Assembly: GCF_001458115.1 (NCBI RefSeq) | Contig: NZ_CZRP01000012.1 | Span: 434,001-498,000, forward strand | Origin: Gracilibacillus massiliensis | GTDB taxonomy: Bacteria; Bacillota; Bacilli; Bacillales; Amphibacillaceae | Reading direction: 5' to 3' | DNA length: 64,000 bases | Shown here: piece after piece, positions 54,658-63,213 of the stretch | Layout: each line of letters starts with the position of its first letter | Numbering within the stretch: position 1 is the first letter of the stretch | Translations under genes and position numbers: made by a program | Notes under the pieces: model-generated | Database searches by the model: none | The model's input: only the letters and a program-made list of their open reading frames with translations | What the model was told of the DNA's origin: nothing

Positions 54658-55464
54658 TCACGTTCGTGCGTTATTAATGATGGATTGGGTAGTTTCTTCT
54701 GATAAATAAAATAATCCGGCGTTAATGACCTCTATTATAATTTTCGGCTGTAATCTTTCATGTAATCTTTCTTTTTCTTTTTCTAGGATGTCTTGATTGT
54801 CTTCTTGCTTATCAAAAAAATATTCCACTAACTTCAATTCCTCTTGCAACAAATTTTCAGATTCAATTGCCCATTGCCAATTTTGATCAAGCAATTGATT
54901 TTCCACAAATTGAAAAATTCGATTAAATCCACTTACAGGTCTAATTATTGGCGAAATCGTATAACTATAATCGCTCATTATACGTTGTAAAGCTAATGAA
55001 TCTATTTCCTGCATCATGTTCGTAATGATAGAGCCGTTTATTAACTGTAAGCCAATTGAATAAATTTCTTCTTTTTTTTGACTGCCAGCATATTGGACCT
55101 TCAAATTTGTTACTAGCCATGGAAGTAATGCAGATTTATTAACACTGTCTTTTTCTTCGTATAACAAAGTATAACGAGCTTGTTGTTTTATATGCTGGAA
55201 TATTTGTTGTAGTCTTGGACTGCCATAATGAATCCATTCTTTCGTGTTATCTTTTCGTACAGTGTTAGTATCTAACTGTAAAGACAAAGGTTCTCCTTGT
55301 CGACCTAGTTTATCCATGTAATGCCAATAAAAAGGACGGTTCATTAATACCTGATCTAAATCTCTTGTCAGTTGAATCGTTATTTCTGTTTCATTTTCGG
55401 TTAGTACTTTACATTTGTGAAGCGTAAAGTATTGATGAAGGAAATCGTGCAAATTTGTGATCAT
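54658..55464 (-). CDS. yqhG: YqhG family protein
   Basis: A 268-residue protein of the YqhG family, always next to the SNF2-type helicase yqhH in Bacillaceae as far as I recall. No membrane segment, no catalytic motif that I recognise. Visible family stretches are FYWHYMDKLG, YYGSPRL-like (HYGSPRLQQIFQHI) and a charged C-terminal helix region. It overlaps yqhH by 4 nt (ATGA type), so joint function with the helicase is likely. Confidence 0.85.
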   Translation of the reverse strand: MITNLHDFLHQYFTLHKCKVLTENETEITIQLTRDLDQVLMNRPFYWHYMDKLGRQGEPLSLQLDTNTVRKDNTKEWIHYGSPRLQQIFQHIKQQARYTLLYEEKDSVNKSALLPWLVTNLKVQYAGSQKKEEIYSIGLQLINGSIITNMMQEIDSLALQRIMSDYSYTISPIIRPVSGFNRIFQFVENQLLDQNWQWAIESENLLQEELKLVEYFFDKQEDNQDILEKEKERLHERLQPKIIIEVINAGLFYLSEETTQSIINNART

Positions 55465-57113
55465 AATATCTGCTCCTTAGATGGAGAATCGTGTTGATAA
55501 GATTGAATAACTGATGTAAGGTTATCTAGTTTTATTTTTGTTTCTCCGAGTGAATTAGATTCCCTAAATATCTGTTCGACTTCTTTTTCTAAATCCTGAA
55601 CATTCAAGTCAGTCAGTATTTGATCTAATTGGCCAATCACATTCTCAAATAAATTAATTTTGGTATATAATAAATTCATAACGTGTTCTTCCATTGTATT
55701 TTTTGTAGCAAAATTATATATGACAACATCGTTTTCCTGACCGAATCGATGGATACGCCCAATTCTTTGTTCCAGTCTCATTGGATTCCATGGCAGGTCA
55801 TAATTGACGAGGTGATGACAGAATTGTAGGTTTATACCTTCTCCTGCTGCCTCTGTAGCAATCATTATTTGAGCTTGATTTTGAAAAAGTTGTCTCATCC
55901 AATCTTTTTTTCCTTTCTTAAATCCACCACGATAAATAACGGTTGGTATTTTTTCTTGATGAAGTAGCCATTGTAAATAAATTTGCGTTGCACGATATTC
56001 GGTGAATACAATCATCTTTTCATTGGATTGTTTAACAATTTCTACAAGTTTTAACGCTTTAGCATGATTGGGAAGTTGTTCAATCGTCTGTAATATCTCA
56101 ATTGCATCTGGATTCTCAGTCGCTTCATGTTCTTGAAGCCACTTTTTCAAGGATAAATAGCAAGCTTCACGAGAACTGCAAAATTCTCTCAAGTACGTTA
56201 TCGTTGAGATTGCTGTCATTTGTTTAAAGAAGGACTCAATTTTTCGATAGGCACTCATTTCTTCCTCAGAAAATGGCACCCAAATGGTTTTTATTTTCCT
56301 CGATGTCCAGTGAACACCTGTATCTGACCTTCTATTTCTGACCATTACTTTACTTATTAATTGCTTTAAATACGGATCTTCATCTATTTTACGTTTTTGT
56401 TCCCGATAATGGTTTGAAAAGTCTTCATAAGTGCCAAGATAACCTGGTTTCAATAAGCTAATTAAGTTGAAAATGTCTGTTAATTTATTCTGAACAGGGG
56501 TCGCTGTTAGAAGTAAACAATATTTTTTTGATAATTGTTGCACAAATTGAAAGTTTTTGGTTTTATGATTTTTTAATTTATGTGCTTCATCTACTATAAC
56601 CAAATCATAGTTTTGTTCCAATATCGAATCACGGTGTTTGGTTAATTTGGCAGTATCTAGTGTCGTTATCAAAATATTTGCATCCTTCCAGTTAACACGT
56701 TTTCCTGAGGAGAAAGCGGGTATCAAAAATTTTTGATTTAATTCTAAAACCCATTGATTTACGAGTGAAGCTGGAACTAAAATGAGAACTTTTTGGACCA
56801 ATCCTCTTAGGAGATATTCCTTCAAAATTAGTCCTGCTTCTATCGTTTTCCCCAGACCTACTTCATCTGCAAGTAAAGCTCTTCCATTCATTTTTTGAAT
56901 GACGTTTTCTGCACATTCTATCTGGTGAGGTAAGAATTCCACATGTGGTAAAAATTTTGGTGCTACTAATTGATTAAAGCTAGTTATTTTCATTGTTTCT
57001 GCAATTTGATATGACTGCTTAAATAATTGCCACTCTGCAAAATGAGCAGGGTTTTGTGTTGCTTCACTATAATTTTTTACAAATGCTTCGTCTTTTATGA
57101 TCGGAACATGCAT
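55461..57113 (-). CDS. yqhH: SNF2/RapA-type helicase-like ATPase (YqhH)
   Basis: A 550-residue Swi2/Snf2-type ATPase: motif I LLADEVGLGKTIEAGL (about 84), motif II VIVDEAHKLKNH (about 175), motif III LLTATPVQN, motif V EAAGEGINLQFCHHLVNYDLPWNP and motif VI QRIGRIHRFGQ. It has a core like RapA but lacks long N- and C-terminal additions. A role in transcription recycling or DNA repair is possible; it is not established. The ATG at 57113 is better spaced from TAGGGTG than the GTG just before it. Confidence 0.9.
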   Translation of the reverse strand: MHVPIIKDEAFVKNYSEATQNPAHFAEWQLFKQSYQIAETMKITSFNQLVAPKFLPHVEFLPHQIECAENVIQKMNGRALLADEVGLGKTIEAGLILKEYLLRGLVQKVLILVPASLVNQWVLELNQKFLIPAFSSGKRVNWKDANILITTLDTAKLTKHRDSILEQNYDLVIVDEAHKLKNHKTKNFQFVQQLSKKYCLLLTATPVQNKLTDIFNLISLLKPGYLGTYEDFSNHYREQKRKIDEDPYLKQLISKVMVRNRRSDTGVHWTSRKIKTIWVPFSEEEMSAYRKIESFFKQMTAISTITYLREFCSSREACYLSLKKWLQEHEATENPDAIEILQTIEQLPNHAKALKLVEIVKQSNEKMIVFTEYRATQIYLQWLLHQEKIPTVIYRGGFKKGKKDWMRQLFQNQAQIMIATEAAGEGINLQFCHHLVNYDLPWNPMRLEQRIGRIHRFGQENDVVIYNFATKNTMEEHVMNLLYTKINLFENVIGQLDQILTDLNVQDLEKEVEQIFRESNSLGETKIKLDNLTSVIQSYQHDSPSKEQIL

Positions 57114-57206
57114 CACAATTCACCCTATCATTGTCCATTTTTTTCATATTGTTGCCTTACCATATAATCTTATACGTATATTTATAAAAGTTATGGAGTG
57201 TATAAG

Positions 57207-57233
57207 AAAAACCGAGTGATTTCCACTCGGTTT
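57207..57233. terminator. Terminator of the rhodanese gene
   Basis: AAAACCGAGTG and CACTCGGTTT form a stem of about 10 bp with a short loop (57207-57233). On the minus strand it is followed by TTTTTCTTAT. Confidence 0.87.
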
Positions 57234-57627
57234 AGTAATCTAGCTTTTTTGATTTTTTAATCTTGCCTGTCCACTTCTTATAGCCGCCTTGTAAATGGTT
57301 CAAATCTTTATACCCTTGTTTATTCAGTAATAAAGCAGCTCTCATAGAACGTGATCCGCTTTGGCAATAAAGATAAACTGGCTGATCTTTTCTTAATTCC
57401 GTTAATCGCTGCTTTAATTGGGATAATGGAATGTTTCTTGCACCCAAGATGTGACCACCATCAAATTCCTTTGGTTCTCTCACATCGATTAATTGCGCTT
57501 TACGATAGCCTTCACGAAACTCTTTTTCGGTTAAGGCATTTAACACTTTTTTCTGCTTGAAGTAACGATAGGCAGTAAATAAAATAAAGGCAACTAAAAT
57601 ACCAATTAAAATGTATATTTCTGTCAT
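57232..57627 (-). CDS. yqhL: Membrane-anchored rhodanese-like protein (YqhL)
   Basis: A 131-residue protein with an N-terminal membrane segment (about 3-20) and one rhodanese domain (LIDVREPKEFDGGHILGARNIPL, active-site loop YCQSGSRS with Cys about 88). It may transfer sulfur at the membrane; the substrate is unknown. In B. subtilis yqhL lies before mntR in the same way. The gcv operon and lipM, usually found nearby there, are missing from this locus. Confidence 0.9.
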   Translation of the reverse strand: MTEIYILIGILVAFILFTAYRYFKQKKVLNALTEKEFREGYRKAQLIDVREPKEFDGGHILGARNIPLSQLKQRLTELRKDQPVYLYCQSGSRSMRAALLLNKQGYKDLNHLQGGYKKWTGKIKKSKKLDY

Positions 57628-57812
57628 TGCTTTTCCCCCATTATTTTTCTATTAATTCCTCTAAAAAGGATTATACCATTTAATACTATCAAATAAAGTA
57701 AAAATTTTCGAATGTGTCAATTTGTCAAAATTTCATATGAGAAGTCTTGTCTCGCTCTTCAATCTATTGTATGCTTTTATTTACATAAGAAACTTAGTAA
57801 TGGAGGATTGTT

Positions 57813-58226
57813 ATGCCGACACCAACCATGGAAGACTACATAGAACAAATATATATATTAATGGAAACAAAAGGTTATGCTCGAGTTTCTGCGATAGCAG
57901 AAGCCCTTCAGGTTCAACCATCTTCTGTAACAAAGATGGTACAGAAGTTAGATCGAGATGATTACCTTAATTACGAAAAATATCAAGGATTGATTTTAAC
58001 AGCTAAAGGTAAAAAAGTCGGGGAAAGGCTTGTTTACAGGCATGAACTATTAGAGAAGTTTCTACGAATTATCGGAGTAGATGAAGCAAACATATATACA
58101 GATGTAGAAGGTATTGAACATCATTTAAGTTGGAATTCAATTGATCGAATTGGGGATATTGTACAAATATTAGAAGATCCAACACACGTGGAAGTATTAA
58201 AAGCCTTACAATCCAAAAAGGATTAA
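57813..58226 (+). CDS. mntR: Manganese transport regulator MntR
   Basis: A 137-residue DtxR-family repressor. The N-terminal winged helix contains [23 protein letters not shown]. All metal ligands of B. subtilis MntR are conserved at the same numbers: Asp8, Glu11, His77, Glu99, Glu102 and His103. With bound Mn(II) it represses manganese uptake genes. GGAGG precedes the ATG. Confidence 0.97.
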   Translation: MPTPTMEDYIEQIYILMETKGYARVSAIAEALQVQPSSVTKMVQKLDRDDYLNYEKYQGLILTAKGKKVGERLVYRHELLEKFLRIIGVDEANIYTDVEGIEHHLSWNSIDRIGDIVQILEDPTHVEVLKALQSKKD

Positions 58227-58296
58227 TAAGACATGTTCTATCTGCTGATTGTATTGTATATATATAATTATGATACCAGTACGATAGGGTGATGTA

Positions 58297-59190
58297 ATGA
58301 AAATTGATGGCATATTTTCTGGTGGTGGAGTAAAGGCATTTGCATTTTTGGGTGCATTACAAGCTTTAGAAGAAAATGATATTCAATTTGAGAGGGTAGC
58401 GGGCACTTCAGCAGGTGCGTTATTCGCTACTTTTATCGCAGCTGATTATAATGCAAAAGAGATGAAGGAGATTTTTTTAGATTTACCTCTTGAATCCTTC
58501 TTAGATCAATCATACTGGAGTAGTTTTTTTCCTTTTGTTAAATGGTTAACCTTATATCAAACCATGGGTTTATACCGTGGTAATTATTTTGAGTTATGGT
58601 TGCAAGAGAAATTAAGTGATAAAGGAATTCATCAATTTTCAGATTTACCTCCAGAGAAATTAAAGATAGTAGCAGCAGATATTACATTTAATCGTGTTAT
58701 CGTATTTCCAGATGATTTAAAAAAATATTATCATATTGATCAAAACTATTTTAATGTTGCGAAAGCAGTCCGCAGTAGTATTTCGATTCCGTATTTTTTT
58801 CGCCCTTCTAAAATAATCAATCCCTTAACAAGACAAAAAAGTTATATTGTAGATGGCATGATTCTAAGTAACTTTCCATTATGGTTATTTGATCGTGATC
58901 AATCAACTCGAGTAAGACCGATTTTAGGGATGCAGTTAACAGATCCAAAACAATACTATTATAATTCCAAAATTTCAAATGCGATCGATATGTTATTAGC
59001 TTTAATCGGAACAATGAGAAAAGCTTTTGATGCGAAATATATTACAGAGAACGTTGCAAAAGACATATTGTTTTTTCCGATAGATCAAGTAAGTGCAACG
59101 GACTTTAATCTCTCAATGGAACAAAAAAAAGCACTGATTGACTTAGGTTACAAACGAACCCTACAATTTCTATCAAAATGGTCCAAATGA
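58297..59190 (+). CDS. yqhO: Patatin-like phospholipase (YqhO)
   Basis: A 297-residue patatin-fold serine hydrolase. The oxyanion loop GGGVKAFAFLGAL (9-21), nucleophile elbow GTSAG with Ser about 38, and catalytic Asp in VDGM (about 186) complete the Ser-Asp dyad. No signal peptide; cytoplasmic or membrane-peripheral lipid hydrolase. Lipid substrate unknown. Position matches B. subtilis yqhO after mntR. Confidence 0.91.
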   Translation: MKIDGIFSGGGVKAFAFLGALQALEENDIQFERVAGTSAGALFATFIAADYNAKEMKEIFLDLPLESFLDQSYWSSFFPFVKWLTLYQTMGLYRGNYFELWLQEKLSDKGIHQFSDLPPEKLKIVAADITFNRVIVFPDDLKKYYHIDQNYFNVAKAVRSSISIPYFFRPSKIINPLTRQKSYIVDGMILSNFPLWLFDRDQSTRVRPILGMQLTDPKQYYYNSKISNAIDMLLALIGTMRKAFDAKYITENVAKDILFFPIDQVSATDFNLSMEQKKALIDLGYKRTLQFLSKWSK

Positions 59191-59230
59191 AAAGAACAGA
59201 GCGACTATAACGAAGCTCTGTTCTTTTTCT
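59190..59230. terminator. Bidirectional terminator between yqhO and yqhP
   Basis: AAAAGAACAGAGC (59190-59202) and GCTCTGTTCTTTT (59215-59227) with a 12-nt loop, between convergent genes. Confidence 0.9.
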
Positions 59231-59594
59231 TTTGCTTATTCCCTTCAATAACTCGAAGTTGTGGTGCATCTTTTCGAGAGTTTTTTAGCGGACGATTCAT
59301 TTTCTTATGTGATATGTTTTGTTTGATAGGGCTTGGTTGCATTTTTTTATGTTTGTTATATTTATATTTTTGTTTGGATTGCTTGACTGCTTTGCGATAT
59401 TTTCGTATATCGTTTGGAGTTCGCTTTCTTAAGATGAAAAAATAAATTAAACCAAAAATAGTAGCACCAATCAGAACGGATAGCAATAGTGATGTGATGA
59501 AACCAACTGCATTGGTGAACAGTGCTGTAATAACACCTATAACTGCTAAACCAATTAGCAGATAAACCAAAAGGGACATGATGTTCTGTTTCAT
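59205..59594 (-). CDS. yqhP: SA1362/YqhP family membrane protein
   Basis: A 129-residue protein with two N-terminal membrane segments (to about residue 53) and a long, strongly basic cytoplasmic tail (RKRTPNDIRKYRKAVKQSKQKYKYNKHKK...). It is of the SA1362 type found in Bacillus and Staphylococcus. Function is unknown; the tail could bind nucleic acid or acidic lipid. GGAGGAAGCTTAC precedes the ATG. Confidence 0.84.
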   Translation of the reverse strand: MKQNIMSLLVYLLIGLAVIGVITALFTNAVGFITSLLLSVLIGATIFGLIYFFILRKRTPNDIRKYRKAVKQSKQKYKYNKHKKMQPSPIKQNISHKKMNRPLKNSRKDAPQLRVIEGNKQKKKNRASL

Positions 59595-59813
59595 GTAAGC
59601 TTCCTCCTTTATAATGGAATATTGATCTTATTATAGTTATACCCTTAATTTATTGGATTTTATACAAGAATATCATATTTATCATCTATTATTTTTTAAA
59701 ATAGCTATTTTACATTCTATTTTATAAAAAATCGCCAAAAATAACTAGTTCAAAAATGTAATTTAGCATGAAAAAAATAAAAAATGGTTACGCTATAGTT
59801 TGAGGTGATTAAA

Positions 59814-60302
59814 GTGAGACGTATCAATAAACAACAAGATCAGAAACAGAAAACTTCTCTAATACCAAAAGTAATAAGTATTGGATTTTTCGGTGGATTA
59901 ATATGGAGCGCGATAGCATCAATAACAGGTTATTTTCATTTTACCACGATTACACCAAAGAGTTTTATATTAAGATCATGGCTCCAAACAGATTGGTCAG
60001 ATCAGTGGTTAGGGCAAGTCGTTTCCATTCTAGTAATCAGTTTATTATCGATTGGCATCGCCTTCGTATATTATCTAATATTAAAAAAATATGACGGTGT
60101 ATTACCAGGTATCTTGGTAGGTATAGTACTATGGTTTATCCTTTTTTGGATAATGGAGCCGATATTCCCAAATATTCCTGACTTTTACCGATTGGACAGT
60201 GATACGATTGTAACTACTCTATGCTTATTTATATTGTATAGTGTATTTATTGGCTATTCTATTTCTTTTGCTTATCTACAGCATTTAAATGAAAAACAAT
60301 AA
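59814..60302 (+). CDS. yqhR: YqhR family membrane protein
   Basis: A 162-residue protein with four membrane segments and the family stretches GFFGGLIWSAIASITGYFHFTTITPKSFILRSW and GVLPGILVGIVLWFILFWIMEPIFP. Function is unknown. It starts with GTG after GAGGTGATTAAA; three more in-frame residues upstream are possible. It sits before aroQ, as in B. subtilis; yqhQ is absent from this locus. Confidence 0.87.
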   Translation: MRRINKQQDQKQKTSLIPKVISIGFFGGLIWSAIASITGYFHFTTITPKSFILRSWLQTDWSDQWLGQVVSILVISLLSIGIAFVYYLILKKYDGVLPGILVGIVLWFILFWIMEPIFPNIPDFYRLDSDTIVTTLCLFILYSVFIGYSISFAYLQHLNEKQ

Positions 60303-60350
60303 GATTTTATGTTACTATTGTGAAGAAAGCATACGGATGGAGTGAGTTGA

Positions 60351-60779
60351 ATGGGGAAATTATTGTTATTAAACGGTCCAAATTTGAATCGACTCGGTAA
60401 AAGAGAGCCCGATATATATGGTAGCGAAACACTTGACGATATAAAAAGAAAAATGACTGCTTTACTTGAACCATATCAATATCAGGTTGACGCTAAACAG
60501 TCTAACCATGAAGGACAATTAATTGATTGGATTCATGAAGCAGATAAAAATTATCAAGGTATTATTTTTAATCCTGGTGCATATACACACACAAGTATAG
60601 CATTACGTGATGCTATTAGTTCAGTGGATGTTCCGGTGATCGAGGTCCACATATCAAATGTACATAAGCGTGAGACATTCCGCCACAATTCAATGTTAGC
60701 ACCAGTATGTGAAGGTCAAATCGTTGGATTGGGTACAAAAGGATATCAATTGGCTGCTATGTATTTTATGAAGCAATAA
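60351..60779 (+). CDS. aroQ: 3-dehydroquinate dehydratase, type II
   Basis: A 142-residue type II enzyme. Catalytic features: LNGPNLNRLGKREPDIYG (Asn about 11, Arg about 18, Tyr about 23), NPGAYTHTS, EVHISN and RHNS. It dehydrates 3-dehydroquinate to 3-dehydroshikimate, two steps before AroK (53.6 kb). The type II enzyme is a dodecamer. It starts 48 nt after yqhR and the ATG follows a TGGAGTGAG site. Confidence 0.96.
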   Translation: MGKLLLLNGPNLNRLGKREPDIYGSETLDDIKRKMTALLEPYQYQVDAKQSNHEGQLIDWIHEADKNYQGIIFNPGAYTHTSIALRDAISSVDVPVIEVHISNVHKRETFRHNSMLAPVCEGQIVGLGTKGYQLAAMYFMKQ

Positions 60780-60814
60780 TTAGTCGGTCATATATAATAG
60801 AGAGGAGTTTTTCA

Positions 60815-61885
60815 GTGAGTCGAGTTGATAAATTAAAAAAAGTGCTAAAGGAAGAAAGTCTAGATGGTTTGTTAATTACAAGTGCGATAAATAGACGGTA
60901 TATAACTGGATTTACAGGTACAGCAGGCGTAGCAATTATCACAGCAGATAAATCTTACTTTATTACAGATTTCAGGTATACAGAGCAAGCACATGATCAA
61001 GTCACAGACTTTGAAATAGTGGAGCATAAAGGACCAATTCATCAAACCGTTGCAGATATCGTAAAATCATTGAATATAACTAACATTGGATTTGAAAAGA
61101 ATGATCTAACATATGCCCTTTATGAACAATACCACAATGTTATCAATGTTGAGTTTATTCCAACTAATGGCTTGATTGAAAAGTTACGCTTGATAAAAGA
61201 CCAAGATGAGATTAATATATTAAAGGAAGCTTGTAAAATTGCAGATGATGCCTTTGAGCATATTTTACAGTACATAAAACCAGGTGTGAAAGAGATTGAC
61301 GTTGCCAATGAGCTAGAGTTCTTTATGCGTAAAAAAGGAGCTACTTCTTCAAGTTTCGATATTATCGTAGCCTCGGGCTATCGTTCAGCGTTACCTCATG
61401 GTGTCGCATCATCTAAAGAAATAAAATCTGGTGAATTAGTGACATTGGACTTTGGTGCTTTATATAAAGGTTATAGTTCAGATATTACCAGAACAGTAGC
61501 TGTTGGAGAAATTTCTGATGAATTAGAAACCATCTATCAAACCGTCTTAGAAGCCCAAATCAAAGGTGTAGAAGGATTAAAGGCCGGTATGACTGCCAAA
61601 GAAGCGGATGCTTTAACACGTGATCATATTGATCAGAAGGGCTATGGTAGCTATTTTGGACATTCTACAGGACATGGATTAGGTCTTGATGTTCATGAGA
61701 TGCCAGCATTGTCGTTCCGTTCATCAGAAACTTTAAGCTCAGGCATGGTAGTTACTGTTGAACCAGGTATATATGTACCGAACGTTGGAGGATGTCGTAT
61801 CGAAGATGATATGCTTATTCGAGAAGAAGGTAGTGAGAGGCTAACAAAGTCTCCAAAAGATTTAATTCGTTTACCACTAACTTAG
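60815..61885 (+). CDS. yqhT: M24 family aminopeptidase (Xaa-Pro type, YqhT)
   Basis: A 356-residue metallopeptidase. The N-terminal creatinase-like domain is about 1-125, the C-terminal pita-bread domain carries the five metal ligands: [18 protein letters not shown] (two Asp), [13 protein letters not shown] (His) and VTVEPGIYV ... RIEDD (two Glu). It removes N-terminal residues before proline. It starts with GTG after GAGAGGAG and precedes efp, the usual arrangement, perhaps linking proline-rich translation and peptide turnover. Confidence 0.94.
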   Translation: MSRVDKLKKVLKEESLDGLLITSAINRRYITGFTGTAGVAIITADKSYFITDFRYTEQAHDQVTDFEIVEHKGPIHQTVADIVKSLNITNIGFEKNDLTYALYEQYHNVINVEFIPTNGLIEKLRLIKDQDEINILKEACKIADDAFEHILQYIKPGVKEIDVANELEFFMRKKGATSSSFDIIVASGYRSALPHGVASSKEIKSGELVTLDFGALYKGYSSDITRTVAVGEISDELETIYQTVLEAQIKGVEGLKAGMTAKEADALTRDHIDQKGYGSYFGHSTGHGLGLDVHEMPALSFRSSETLSSGMVVTVEPGIYVPNVGGCRIEDDMLIREEGSERLTKSPKDLIRLPLT

Positions 61886-61950
61886 AGAGGCTGCCAGTAG
61901 CTTTAGACCTATGCAAGTGGCAAAAAACAGAAATAAAGGGGAGAAATTTG

Positions 61951-62508
61951 ATGATTTCAGTAAACGATTTTAAAACAGGACTAACAATTGAAGTGGATGG
62001 TGGAATTTGGCAAGTGTTAGAATTTCAACATGTAAAACCAGGTAAAGGTGCAGCCTTTGTCCGTTCTAAGCTTCGTAACTTACGTAATGGTAATATTCAA
62101 GAAAAAACATTCCGTGGTGGTGAAAAAGTAAATAAAGCACATATCGAGAATCGTAAAATGCAGTATTTATATGCTTCTGGAGATGCGCATACTTTTATGG
62201 ATACCCAGTCTTTTGATCAAACAGAATTACAGGGTAATCAAATCGAACGTGAATTACAATTTATTAAAGAAAATATGGAAGTCAACATTTTAACGTATGA
62301 AGGTGAAACAATTGGTGTAGACTTACCTAATAATGTTGAACTAACTGTTACAGAGACTGAGCCTGGTATCAAAGGTGATACCGCCAGTGGTGGAACAAAA
62401 CCAGCAACTTTAGAAACAGGTTTAACTGTACAAGTTCCTTTCTTCGTGAATCAAGGAGATGTACTAATAATCTCTACAACAGATGGAAAATACGTATCCC
62501 GCGCATAA
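61951..62508 (+). CDS. efp: Elongation factor P
   Basis: A 185-residue EF-P with three beta-barrel domains. The loop VKPGKGAAF holds Lys32, the residue modified in B. subtilis (5-aminopentanol). The typical C-terminal end YVSRA is present. It relieves ribosome stalling at polyproline. The ATG follows AAAGGGGAG; a TTG codon right before it is not needed. A strong terminator follows. Confidence 0.97.
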   Translation: MISVNDFKTGLTIEVDGGIWQVLEFQHVKPGKGAAFVRSKLRNLRNGNIQEKTFRGGEKVNKAHIENRKMQYLYASGDAHTFMDTQSFDQTELQGNQIERELQFIKENMEVNILTYEGETIGVDLPNNVELTVTETEPGIKGDTASGGTKPATLETGLTVQVPFFVNQGDVLIISTTDGKYVSRA

Positions 62509-62518
62509 TAACCATCGA

Positions 62519-62557
62519 AAAACTACTAAGTGAACAATACTTAGTAGTTTTTTTATT
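62519..62557 (+). terminator. Terminator after efp
   Basis: AAACTACTAAGT and ACTTAGTAGTTT form a 12-bp stem with a 7-nt loop, continuing into a T-run. Confidence 0.92.
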
Positions 62558-62583
62558 TCTCCATTAAATAATAGCTATACATA

Positions 62584-63043
62584 AAATCTAAACCGCGAAG
62601 TAAAACGGGTGCTCACTTTGAAATTATGATGAGTGGCATGCAAAAGCTCCGTCCATTTACTTCGCTTTCTGCGGGCGTCACCTCAGCCTCCTCAGAAAAG
62701 CAAAGGGCGCTTTTCTGAGGAGGCTGAGGAAGACGCTGATCCCGCAAGAGTCTACGTAAATGGACTACGCTTTAGTAATGTTCTACAAATAAAGTCAGTG
62801 CTAGACTATTGATGTCATTTCATATTTCATCGTACTTGAACAGACATCTGCACAAAGCGGAGGAAAAATGCGACACTCCTGGGGGAATAGCGCGAGCTGA
62901 AGATCCACTTGGTAAAGTGGTTTTCTTTACCAAGTTAGCTGAAGCCGTGCCCCCGGAAAGGGAGTGTTTTTCCGTAGCGTTGGATTTACACTCATCTAAA
63001 TTCTTTATAATAATCGTCACAAGTTCCCAGTTTGTGTCTTCTG
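62584..63043. repeat. Element I copy 3 (460 nt)
   Basis: The left end AATCTAAACCGCGAAGTAAA is related to copy 1. The right end at 63016-63043 is the near-exact complement of the copy 2 left end (GACACAAACTGGGAACTTGTG). The first module has a particularly clean hairpin: CCTCAGCCTCCTCAGAAAAG against CTTTTCTGAGGAGGCTGAGG (about 62681-62731). The second carries the shared GAAGATCCACTTGG and CCAAGTTAGCTGAAG. Two long frames crossing it are not genes. Confidence 0.85.
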
Positions 63044-63147
63044 TGAAGTGTGGAGTTGCTGACTTTTGATTATTACGTACATCCTCCATTATTCCCTCGG
63101 TTGAAGAGCTTCTAATGTAAAATAGGACGAGTTTCCTTTTTTGGAAG

Positions 63148-63176
63148 GTTATATCTAGTGTTTTCTCGCATAGAAT
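63148..63176 (+). promoter_or_regulatory. Candidate sigma E promoter of spoIIIA operon
   Basis: GTTATAT around 63148-63154 and CATAGAAT at 63169-63176 resemble the sigma E -35 (ATA core) and -10 (CATACAAT type) elements at near-normal spacing. They lie about 38 nt before spoIIIAA, whose operon is sigma E-dependent in B. subtilis. Confidence 0.5.
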
Positions 63177-63213
63177 ATGTATAGAAATAGAACAAGGAAA
63201 AGAGGAAATGATC

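Noticed and set aside
55461-57113. YqhH considered as part of a defence system (DISARM- or DpdE-like helicase)
   Set aside because: No nuclease, methyltransferase or other defence gene is adjacent, and the yqhG-yqhH-comG neighbourhood is a conserved core locus.
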